Below, piece by piece: positions 1 through 6,622 of a stretch of DNA of 11,344 nt. The notes under the pieces are model-generated. The model did no database searches, was not told the DNA's origin, and worked only from the letters and a program-made list of their open reading frames with translations. Source of the stretch: CAZPAH01 sp964584495 (GTDB lineage: Bacteria > Krumholzibacteriota > Krumholzibacteriia > Krumholzibacteriales > Krumholzibacteriaceae). Location of the stretch: assembly GCA_964584495.1 (NCBI GenBank), contig CAZPAH010000092.1, forward strand, positions 1-11,344, read 5' to 3'. Both the position numbers and the translations under genes were made by a program. Each line of letters begins with the position of its first letter. Positions within the stretch are counted from its first letter, which is position 1.

Positions 1-174
1 CTTCCCGTGCTTCCATTCGACGGAGGGCATTTCGTTCTTTATCTCTTCGAGGCGGTTTCGGGAAGGAAGCTGAATCAAAGGGTGAACAATATCATGATGC
101 ACGTAGGATTCATCATCCTCATTGCGCTTATGGCTTTCATTCTATTTATCGATTTCTTCAACCTGCTGAGGTAG
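1..174 (+). CDS. rseP: RseP-type site-2 protease (M50), C-terminal end, partial
   Basis: Frame 1 is open from the window edge and gives the last 57 residues of a protein ending at TAG 172-174. The start LPVLPFDGGHF matches the conserved third zinc-ligand region of M50 site-2 proteases, where the aspartate of the L/F-D-G-G motif binds the metal. It is followed by a short amphipathic stretch (EAVSGRKLNQRVN) and a final hydrophobic membrane segment, about residues 34-54 of the fragment, ending in IDFFNLLR. This layout matches the C-terminus of E. coli RseP, the inner-membrane protease that cleaves anti-sigma factors in the envelope stress response. The HExxH motif and PDZ domains lie outside the window. 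Standing just upstream of an Omp85 gene supports RseP over other M50 members, because rseP-bamA order is common. What is seen is the motif and membrane segment; the RseP assignment is family knowledge plus context. Confidence 0.88.
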   Translation, partial: LPVLPFDGGHFVLYLFEAVSGRKLNQRVNNIMMHVGFIILIALMAFILFIDFFNLLR

Positions 175-237
175 TCCGTAGCGGTGCGCCGGGAAAGATG
201 AGGGGGGCCAAAGGCGGGATTATACGCTAGGAATCGC

Positions 238-636
238 TCATTTCTCCTGCCTGGAATAGAGCTCATTTATACGGCCGTAAACGGTGATCCATCTTTCAGG
301 ATCTTTTTTGAGCTCTTCCAGGGTACGCTGGACCCTTTCCCTGTCTACCGTACCTCTCAACTCATCCCATTTTTTTGCGCTGTCGGCAGGATTATCTTGG
401 AGATTTATCTCTAAATTGTTTATTTTCATGTAAAGTTCGACGAGATAACGTTCGTCGGGAGTGAGGGTCTTGCCCTTCTCGGTGGATACGGAGTCCGGTT
501 GTCCGCATCCAGCCTGAATAGAGATCAGGATCGCTGTTGCAACGACGATTGATCGTCGTAGGGGCGTACCTCTTCCTCTTGAGAGGATTTTACGCGCACC
601 TCTGAAGATCAACGGGTTCTTACGACAGACCCTCAT
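238..636 (-). CDS. Small predicted lipoprotein, function unknown
   Basis: This 132-residue protein is read from ATG at 636-634 to TGA at 240-238. The start is chosen because AAGGA (645-649 on the minus strand) sits 8 bases upstream and a good promoter ends about 27 bases upstream. A longer in-frame GTG at 663 would fall at the predicted transcript start. The N-terminus has an unusually long basic region (about 27 residues, many Arg/Lys), then a hydrophobic stretch ending in SIQAGC. The cysteine near residue 44 looks like a lipobox, though Gln at -3 is not ideal. The mature part, about 88 residues, is charged and probably helical: TLTPDERYLVELYMKINNLE, then a DxERVQRTLEELKKDPERW segment. No known family is recognised. 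It lies between rseP and the Omp85 gene but on the opposite strand, so an envelope role is plausible by location only. The Arg-Arg before the hydrophobic core is not a full Tat motif. Confidence 0.72.
   Translation of the reverse strand: MRVCRKNPLIFRGARKILSRGRGTPLRRSIVVATAILISIQAGCGQPDSVSTEKGKTLTPDERYLVELYMKINNLEINLQDNPADSAKKWDELRGTVDRERVQRTLEELKKDPERWITVYGRINELYSRQEK
542..559. repeat. Perfect 8-bp inverted repeat inside the lipoprotein gene
   Basis: ACGACGAT-TG-ATCGTCGT is an 18-base dyad with a 2-base centre. It lies in the part of the lipoprotein gene coding for the end of the basic N-terminus, about 130-150 bases before the Omp85 start and about 105 bases after the lipoprotein transcript start. 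It could bind a dimeric regulator, but a dyad of this size is expected about once by chance in a window of this length. Confidence 0.3.
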
Positions 637-644
637 AGCACTAA

Positions 645-649
645 TCCTT
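645..649 (-). promoter_or_regulatory. Ribosome binding site of the lipoprotein gene
   Basis: On the minus strand the sequence reads AAGGA-TTAGTGCT-ATG, a good Shine-Dalgarno with 8-base spacing. It decides the start at 636 rather than the upstream GTG at 663. Confidence 0.65.
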
Positions 650-673
650 GTGATATTAAACACTTGACGAACT

Positions 674-679
674 TACAAT
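674..679 (+). promoter_or_regulatory. Possible -10 box for the Omp85 operon
   Basis: TACAAT on the plus strand matches the -10 consensus at five of six bases and overlaps the divergent -10 box. Only a weak -35 (TTGTGA at 648-653, 20-base spacer) precedes it. It would start transcription near 686, very close to the ribosome binding site. This is tentative, but a plus-strand promoter is expected here because the upstream gene runs the other way. Confidence 0.22.
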
Positions 680-683
680 GAGC

Positions 684-691
684 AGGAAGAG
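684..691 (+). promoter_or_regulatory. Ribosome binding site of the Omp85 gene
   Basis: AGGAAGAG directly precedes the TTG at 692. Its AGGA core is 4 bases from TTG but 16 bases from the ATG at 704, so it favours the TTG start without settling the matter. No better Shine-Dalgarno precedes 704 or 710. Confidence 0.4.
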
Positions 692-2626
692 TTGTCAATC
701 GTAATGCCAATGTTCCCGAAAAGATCGTTATCGAGCGCACTCGCATCGGTGGTCCTAGTTCTGATTCTCCTGGCCGGGGTTCAACGGGCCCGAGGGGATG
801 ATTTCGGAATCGACCTCCCCACGATCAAGAGCATAGTGATACTGGGAAACAGGTCGTTCGACGACAGAGTTCTAAAGAAAAGGATGCGTCTCAAGGAAGC
901 CAGGTTCTACCACCTGTTTCGAAAGCCGGTGTACCGGAGGGATTTTCTAAACCGCGATGTAGCCACTCTGCGGAGCTTCTACAACAGAAGCGGTTTTTTC
1001 TCGGCTGAGGTAAGGGTAGAGTCCGTAGTAAAGGATGAGAAATCGAACAGCGTCAAGATAAGGATATTCATCAACGAGGGAGAGCAGACCATTATCAAAC
1101 GGCTTGGTTTTTCCGATCAAAACCTGATCGGGAAGGATAAGCTGAGAGCTGGACTGCGTCTTTTCGAAGGACAGCCATACAATCCGAATCTGCTCGAGGT
1201 CGACAGGTACAAGCTGTACAGCAAGTTCTTCGAGAAGGGATACCTGGGAGCGAGAATTTCCTTCAAAACCAGGATAGACTCGACTTCCGTCGATCTGTTC
1301 TGGGAGATCGAGCCGGGCGAGCCTGTAAGGGTGGACAGCGTTCTGGTGAACGGCGCCACAACCGTGAAGGAAAAGCTTGTCAGGCGGGAACTGACGATAG
1401 AGAAGGGGGAATATTTCAACCTCGCCGAGATACTCGAGAGCAAACAGAATCTATATGACACCGGCTATTTCAATTCTGTGGAAATCGAGCCGCTCGAGCT
1501 GGACGTTTCTGGCGGCGAGGTGGATCTGAATCTCCAGGTGCGGGAAAGAAAGATGGGGTACATCGAAACGGGTCTGGGCGTTGGGAACATATATGCGAAT
1601 CATGTTTTTTGCGAATGGGGTCAGCGGAATGTTCTCGGAAGGGGGTACAAGCTCAATGTCCGTACCGAATACGCCTTCAGCGTTTTCAGCGATAACGATT
1701 ACTCCTTCTCCAAAATGAAGATGCGGAACAGGTATGTCAGACACGAGGGAGAGCTGAGTTTCCCTCATATCCTGTCGACCTGGAACACGTTCACCGTAAG
1801 CGCTTTTTACGAGCGCGACGCTATCCTCGAACCTGCCATAGTAAGGGATATAAGCATCAGCGGGTCGATATCCCGCCGGTTCTCCAGGCAGACTTCTCTG
1901 CTCGCGGGATACATATACGAACAGGTAAGAAGGCAGGGTATTCCCGACGAGAAGGAAGAGTCGAAACGGCGTTCGATAGATTGCACGTTCCGAAGGGACA
2001 CGAGGGATTTCTATTTCAATCCCAGCAGGGGAAACTATACGAGCATAGAAGGGCGCTACGCCGGCGGGATACTCGGGGGCGAGGACGATTATTATTCCAT
2101 GGTCACATCGTTGCAGGATTACGATCAAATAGGCAGGAGAACGGTTCTGGCCTACAGGGTCAGGGGAGGATACGCCAGAGAGTTTGGAAAAAGCAGGGAA
2201 AGCGGTCTGCCTATCGAAAGCCGGTTTTTCGCGGGCGGCGGCAACTCGGTCAGGGGATATGACGAAAACACCCTGGGTCCCGTCAGAAGCAATGGTGAAG
2301 CGATAGGTGGAAGGGTCCTGCTCCTGACCAACGTGGAGTTGAGATTTCCCCTCGCATTACTGGCGAGGTACAATTTCGGTGGGGCGGTTTTTCTCGACGG
2401 AGGCAATGTGTGGAACGAGTTGAAAGATATTCGGCTGAAAGAATTCCGGTTGTTCTCCAATGGTGATGACGTGACGAATCTGGATTACCGGTACGGGGCG
2501 GGATTCGGGATCAGATACTATACGCCGGTGGGACCGATCAGGGTGGATGTAGGATTCCCGTTAAAGAAGACGCCGGACATAGATTACGATTACTGGATCC
2601 ATATCAGCCTCGGGCAGATTTTCTAA
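692..2626 (+). CDS. Omp85 outer-membrane insertase, 3 POTRA domains (TamA/BamA family)
   Basis: This 644-residue outer-membrane protein belongs to the Omp85 superfamily, which inserts beta-barrels into the outer membrane. A signal peptide covers residues 1-35, with likely cleavage after ARG before DDFGID. Three POTRA domains follow at about 44-131, 132-211 and 213-286, each with the beta-alpha-alpha-beta-beta pattern and GYF/GFF/GYL turns. The 16-strand barrel runs from about 287 (MGYIETGLGVGN) to the C-terminal IHISLGQIF, with the expected final Phe. The Omp85 signature VRGY is at 520-523 in GGGNSVRGYDENTLGP. BamA normally has five POTRAs and about 800 residues; three POTRAs and 644 residues fit TamA better, as does the TamB-like gene 19 bases downstream. 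However, the rseP neighbour is typical of bamA, so I leave the symbol blank. The start is TTG 692 by ribosome-binding-site spacing; ATG 704 or 710 would trim 4 or 6 residues and leave the signal peptide intact. Confidence 0.93.
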   Translation: MSIVMPMFPKRSLSSALASVVLVLILLAGVQRARGDDFGIDLPTIKSIVILGNRSFDDRVLKKRMRLKEARFYHLFRKPVYRRDFLNRDVATLRSFYNRSGFFSAEVRVESVVKDEKSNSVKIRIFINEGEQTIIKRLGFSDQNLIGKDKLRAGLRLFEGQPYNPNLLEVDRYKLYSKFFEKGYLGARISFKTRIDSTSVDLFWEIEPGEPVRVDSVLVNGATTVKEKLVRRELTIEKGEYFNLAEILESKQNLYDTGYFNSVEIEPLELDVSGGEVDLNLQVRERKMGYIETGLGVGNIYANHVFCEWGQRNVLGRGYKLNVRTEYAFSVFSDNDYSFSKMKMRNRYVRHEGELSFPHILSTWNTFTVSAFYERDAILEPAIVRDISISGSISRRFSRQTSLLAGYIYEQVRRQGIPDEKEESKRRSIDCTFRRDTRDFYFNPSRGNYTSIEGRYAGGILGGEDDYYSMVTSLQDYDQIGRRTVLAYRVRGGYAREFGKSRESGLPIESRFFAGGGNSVRGYDENTLGPVRSNGEAIGGRVLLLTNVELRFPLALLARYNFGGAVFLDGGNVWNELKDIRLKEFRLFSNGDDVTNLDYRYGAGFGIRYYTPVGPIRVDVGFPLKKTPDIDYDYWIHISLGQIF

Positions 2627-2627
2627 C

Positions 2628-2635
2628 AGGAAAGG
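2628..2635 (+). promoter_or_regulatory. Ribosome binding site of the TamB-like gene
   Basis: AGGAAAGG begins two bases after the Omp85 stop codon and ends 10 bases before TTG 2646. No suitable site stands before the next in-frame ATG at 2691, so it supports the TTG start and translation from a shared transcript. Confidence 0.55.
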
Positions 2636-2645
2636 TCGACTTCCG

Positions 2646-5600
2646 TTGGTTAGAAGAATTCTGAAAGCGCGGCTTACATCCTGGATATCCATGGTGACGG
2701 GACTGCTCGTTACCGCGTTTATCCTGTTCCTGATAATCTTTCACACCGATTTCTTCGCGAGAAATACGGGACGCATGTTTTCAAGGTACCTCTTCGAGGG
2801 AACCAGGTTTTCACTCAGCATGTCAAGTCTCAGCGGTAATCCGTTAACGGGGGTAACGGCGAAGGACATAAGAATACGTTACTCCGGTGACGACTATTCT
2901 TTCGACGTCGTCAGGATCGACGAGCTGCGATGTAGGTACAACGCAAGGTCCCTTATCGGAGATTCTCCGGCCATAGAGGAGCTCATCCTCAAGAAGCCCC
3001 ATGTCTGGATCAAGCCGGATTCCACGGGCGTCAATATCATCCCCTACAAGAGAAGCGCCGGTATAGGGGGGAGGCTCCCGCGTTTCGAGGTTCAAAATTT
3101 CAGCATCGAGGACGGCCAGGTAATTTTACAGGGAAAGGAAAGAGCAGATGCCGCGCGGGATATTAACCTGCAAGGGCTCCTCAAATCGACGGGAAACGAG
3201 GTGCTGGTCGAGATAATGAGCGGTTCCGGCCTCGATATCAGGAGAAACCTCGAGTACAACAAGGTCAAGGGAAGGATCCGTTGGCTCGAGCGCGGAGATC
3301 ATACCGCCGGCGCGGACCGGGGATTTGTTTTCCTCGAGGATTTCGGGCTTTCCCTCGATAAATCGAAAATCAACCTTACGGGCAGGATATCGCCGGATTC
3401 GATGTCGGTCGATCTGAATATGAAGGTCGCTCCTTTGAATATAGAGGAGGTGGCGGGCGCGATCGGGCTCGAGACTTCACACTACGGAGAACTGCAGGGA
3501 TCGATGAGGCTGAAGGGCTCACCCGACAGCCTTCGTATCGAGGGCATTCTAAAAGGCATATTCTCGGGATATGCTCTCGATGATTTCAAAGTCGATCTGG
3601 GATGGAGGCCTCCACTTATTACGCTTGCAAGGGGTAGCGGAAAATTCAACGGAGCCGAGGTGGACGGTTCCGGTTATTACTCGACGGGAGAGCCGCGATT
3701 GCTCAACCTCGATTTCCTGGCGAAGGATCTCGATCTTTCCGGAGGATTCGTGCCTGGAAGGAAGATGCCGGAGACGAGGTTCAACGGGCGGGTACGGCTC
3801 GAATATTATCCGGACAGCAGACATATGAATTTTGACATGGACCTGGGGGAGGGCCACCTTAGGGGATTTCCTTTCGAAACGGCCGTTTTCCAGGGGTCTT
3901 ACTCGGCCGACAGCCTTGCCCTCGACAGGATAGTAATGGATTCCGGCACCCACAGCGTAAGGGCGGAGGGATATATCCTGGACGGCGAATGGGTCAGGAT
4001 GCTGGTCGATCTGTCCTGTTCCGGCGAAGACACTCTTTTCTCATACTTTGGAATAGAGGATTACAGGGCCGATCTGGATATTAAAGGAATATGGGAAGGG
4101 AGCTTCAAACAATGGGATCTTCATGCCAACGGGCTTTTTAGCGATTTCGGCTACCACGGCGTTCTGGTTCCCCGGGGCGAGATAAAGCTGGCGGTCGGTA
4201 AACAGGACAGGTACAAGGTTCTTCTCGATCTTTCAGCGGACAGCTGCTTCGTAGCCTCGGCGGGGTTTACCGGAATGGAATTCTCCCTCGAATACGCCGA
4301 TGGATTGACATTGGTCAAGAACCTCAATCTTCAAAGGGATGCCGTGAAGGCGGAGATGAGGGGGGAGGTGAGAAACAGCGGTGAACGTACCGAAATTGTC
4401 GTGACGGAGCTGCTTCTGGACGCGGCCGGAGAGATTTGGCGAAGCAGCGGGAATTTCGGCATGTACATAAATGACTCGGCGGTAGAGTTCGACGATCTTC
4501 AATTGCATTCGAAGCTCGGCGCGTTTTACCTCGACTGTGCGATCGACAGGGATAGAGAGTTCATCGAGGGCAGATTCACGTTCGAAAGACTCGATCTTAT
4601 ATTGATGAACAGTGCCGGTCTGGTCAAGACTCCGCTACAGGGCAAGTCCCGCGGAACAATCACATGCCGTGGGCCGCTGTCGGATCCGGGCTTTACCGCC
4701 GATCTTTTTATCGAAAAAAGCCTTTTCGACACGATCGCCGTCGATTCGGTAAGTTTGAAATCGTCGTATTCGTCCAAGGTCATGGTTATTGCTTCGCTCT
4801 CGATGGTATCGCCTTCAGGTGATTTCAGGATGAAGGGAACCGTTTCGGGCACAACTCCGAACGACTTCTACCGCGACCGGGGAAAGGCCCTTCGTAACGT
4901 CTCACTCGACCTTGAGGCGGATTGCTCGAAACTCTCCCTGGCTCCGTTCATGAAGCTTTTCAGCGGGAACCCTTTCGAAAATGGATTATTCACCGGCAGC
5001 CTCAGCCTTTCGGACTCGCTCGCGTACCCCGGCGTATCGCTGAACGGGAGGATCGAAAAACTGTCCACGTCCTCTATCGTTCTTCCCGCCGTGGAGCTCG
5101 CGGCGGAAATCGGCGAAGAGAATATCGAGTTGGAAGGAGACCTCGAAATATCGCATGAGCAGAAAGGCACATTCAGGGGCCGTATTCCCATTATGAAGAA
5201 AAAGTGGTTCTATTCGCTCGACGGCAGCCGGCAGATATTTCTTTCTCTCATCTTTCCCGAAAGCGACCTGGGTGTCGTTAAGGAAATGACGGATGTCGTA
5301 GCCGAAGTGGACGGAAGATTCATGGCCGAATTCAGAGTGCAGGGGACTCCGAACGCCCCCGTATTTTACGGGGAGCTGAATTTAAGGGATACCGAATTCC
5401 GGTTCTCGGGAATGGAAGAGAGATTCGTCGATGTCAGCTCGCGGATCGTGCTTCAGGACACCGTAATCACCGTCGCTTCCTTTAAGGGAAAAGAGGGAAA
5501 GGAAGGAAGCTTCGGATGTACCGGAACGATTACGCTGGAAGGTTGGAGACCGAAAGTTTATGCGTTGAAAATCGGCCTTGATAAATTCCTTGTTGCGAGC

Positions 5601-6551
5601 ATGCCGGATGTGATGGCGATAGTGACCGGAAACCTCGATATATCGACTTATTCGGAGAACGGGAGGGTCATCCCGGAGATCACCGGAAAGCTGCATGTCA
5701 ACAGGGCGGAGGTCTATTACGATTTGGGGGATTTCGGTTCGGAGGTGCACGGAAGCACGATGGAACCTCCTTCCCTGATAGCCGCGGTCGATCTCGAAGT
5801 GACAAGCAATACGTGGTTGAAGACAAGCGACGCCAACGTTGAGCTCCAGGGGGAAGTCACGGTCCATCACGACCAACGGGGAACCTATCTCAGAGGAAAT
5901 CTCGATCTCCTGAGGGGCACCTATAACGTATACAATAATAAATTCCGTGTGAATTCCGGAACCCTTTCCTTTGTCCGTGCCGAGGGATTCAGGCCGGTAG
6001 TGGATATCGAGGCGGAAACGCTGGATCCGGAAGGTAGGAAGATATATCTCGATCTCGCCTGGCACCAGGACGACATTGAACCGAGGCTTTCGCTCCATCA
6101 CGAGGATCCCGGCTACAGCGAGACCGATATATGGAAGATGCTGGGGGGTGGAGTCATAGGCTCGCCGGACGGAAACGGGGACAGCTGGGATGCGGTCGGA
6201 ACGGCCCAGCATCTGGCGGCGAACTATATCGAGAGGATGCTCAACTCCCAGATGGAAGGCGTTACGATCGAGCTGGAGACGGCAGCGGGCTCGGAAGGAA
6301 GTTCTGACGGATTCGAGGAAAACGAGACGGTGGTGGCGATCGGCAAGTATCTCTCGGAGGGGCTCTACGTGAAATACAAGCAGGGACTTTCGATCTCGAC
6401 GGCCAGGCATATCGAAGTCGAATACAGGATCAGCAAGCTGTTTCTGGTTCGTTCGGAGATCATCAGGTACTCGGAAAAAGTACTTCAAGGCAAGAGCCGT
6501 AGAAGCAGCGATGAAATCAACGTCGATCTGAAACTGCGGTGGGAGTATTGA
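2646..6551 (+). CDS. tamB: TamB-like protein (AsmA-like/DUF490), envelope-spanning
   Basis: This is a 1301-residue protein, close to the roughly 1260 residues of E. coli TamB. A basic N-terminus (MVRRILKARL) leads into one hydrophobic anchor at about residues 16-36 (VTGLLVTAFILFLIIF), consistent with an inner-membrane signal anchor. An AsmA-like N-terminal region follows, with SLSGNPLTGVTAKDIRIRY and DSPAIEELILKKPHVW. About 900 residues of alternating hydrophobic/polar beta-strand repeats come next, the pattern expected of the long hydrophobic groove of this family. The C-terminal DUF490/TamB domain (about 1000-1301) has the diagnostic block RGNLDLLRGTYNVYNNKF then VNSGTLSF near residues 1083-1110. 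It ends in an aromatic strand (LKLRWEY). TamB-family proteins bridge the periplasm and help OM protein assembly and/or phospholipid transport. The TTG start is preferred because it keeps the charged N-terminus and has AGGAAAGG 10 bases upstream; ATG 2691 would remove nearly all positive charge. Only 19 bases separate it from the Omp85 gene, so they are probably co-transcribed. Confidence 0.92.
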   Translation: MVRRILKARLTSWISMVTGLLVTAFILFLIIFHTDFFARNTGRMFSRYLFEGTRFSLSMSSLSGNPLTGVTAKDIRIRYSGDDYSFDVVRIDELRCRYNARSLIGDSPAIEELILKKPHVWIKPDSTGVNIIPYKRSAGIGGRLPRFEVQNFSIEDGQVILQGKERADAARDINLQGLLKSTGNEVLVEIMSGSGLDIRRNLEYNKVKGRIRWLERGDHTAGADRGFVFLEDFGLSLDKSKINLTGRISPDSMSVDLNMKVAPLNIEEVAGAIGLETSHYGELQGSMRLKGSPDSLRIEGILKGIFSGYALDDFKVDLGWRPPLITLARGSGKFNGAEVDGSGYYSTGEPRLLNLDFLAKDLDLSGGFVPGRKMPETRFNGRVRLEYYPDSRHMNFDMDLGEGHLRGFPFETAVFQGSYSADSLALDRIVMDSGTHSVRAEGYILDGEWVRMLVDLSCSGEDTLFSYFGIEDYRADLDIKGIWEGSFKQWDLHANGLFSDFGYHGVLVPRGEIKLAVGKQDRYKVLLDLSADSCFVASAGFTGMEFSLEYADGLTLVKNLNLQRDAVKAEMRGEVRNSGERTEIVVTELLLDAAGEIWRSSGNFGMYINDSAVEFDDLQLHSKLGAFYLDCAIDRDREFIEGRFTFERLDLILMNSAGLVKTPLQGKSRGTITCRGPLSDPGFTADLFIEKSLFDTIAVDSVSLKSSYSSKVMVIASLSMVSPSGDFRMKGTVSGTTPNDFYRDRGKALRNVSLDLEADCSKLSLAPFMKLFSGNPFENGLFTGSLSLSDSLAYPGVSLNGRIEKLSTSSIVLPAVELAAEIGEENIELEGDLEISHEQKGTFRGRIPIMKKKWFYSLDGSRQIFLSLIFPESDLGVVKEMTDVVAEVDGRFMAEFRVQGTPNAPVFYGELNLRDTEFRFSGMEERFVDVSSRIVLQDTVITVASFKGKEGKEGSFGCTGTITLEGWRPKVYALKIGLDKFLVASMPDVMAIVTGNLDISTYSENGRVIPEITGKLHVNRAEVYYDLGDFGSEVHGSTMEPPSLIAAVDLEVTSNTWLKTSDANVELQGEVTVHHDQRGTYLRGNLDLLRGTYNVYNNKFRVNSGTLSFVRAEGFRPVVDIEAETLDPEGRKIYLDLAWHQDDIEPRLSLHHEDPGYSETDIWKMLGGGVIGSPDGNGDSWDAVGTAQHLAANYIERMLNSQMEGVTIELETAAGSEGSSDGFEENETVVAIGKYLSEGLYVKYKQGLSISTARHIEVEYRISKLFLVRSEIIRYSEKVLQGKSRRSSDEINVDLKLRWEY

Positions 6552-6611
6552 CCGGATTTAGCTTGAAGTTGCCCCTGAATGCTGACATCTTTCATATAAG
6601 GGCGAGATGCC

Positions 6612-6618
6612 GGGAGGT
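6612..6618 (+). promoter_or_regulatory. Ribosome binding site of the peptidase-propeller-barrel gene
   Basis: GGGAGGT contains the GGAGG core 5 bases before ATG 6623. It is the strongest Shine-Dalgarno in the window and rules in this ATG over the GTG at 6539, which would overlap the tamB end and add a non-signal-like N-terminus. Confidence 0.7.
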
Positions 6619-6622
6619 AACG

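Larger units (their letters stand above)
670..698 (-). promoter_or_regulatory. Sigma70-like promoter of the lipoprotein gene
   Basis: On the minus strand a perfect -35 box TTGACA (698-693) is followed by exactly 17 bases and then TAAGTT (675-670). The latter keeps the first, second and last bases of the -10 consensus. The transcript would start near 663, leaving a leader of about 27 bases before the ATG at 636. The -35 box overlaps the start region of the divergent Omp85 gene, so the two genes probably share or compete for this control region. Seen in sequence; activity is inferred. Confidence 0.5.

Noticed and set aside
175..237. Bidirectional terminator between convergent rseP and the lipoprotein gene
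   Set aside because: One is expected, but only a 5-bp TAGCG/CGCTA match with a loop of about 40 bases is visible and there is no T-run on either strand.
669..699. SigmaE-type promoter for the Omp85 gene (GAACTT at 669-674)
   Set aside because: The -35-like hexamer fits, but the only -10-like bases are 20 bases away and initiation would fall within or past the start codon; the hexamer is also accounted for by the minus-strand -10 box.
1451..2128. 225-codon minus-strand frame opposite the Omp85 barrel
   Set aside because: Shadow of a well-supported coding region; no signal peptide, motif or promoter supports it.
5382..6488. 368-codon open frame on the minus strand opposite tamB
   Set aside because: It lies wholly antisense to the conserved TamB C-terminal domain, has no ribosome binding site or recognisable domain, and is His/Arg-rich as expected for a shadow frame.
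6564..6600. Possible promoter between tamB and the fusion gene (TTGAAG or TTGCCC with TATAAG at 6595-6600)
   Set aside because: Spacers are 26 and 20 bases, outside the normal range, and transcription would start almost at the ribosome binding site.
6539..6622. GTG start for the fusion gene overlapping the end of tamB
   Set aside because: The added 28 residues do not look like a signal sequence, and ATG 6623 has a strong GGGAGGT site and a proper signal peptide directly after it.
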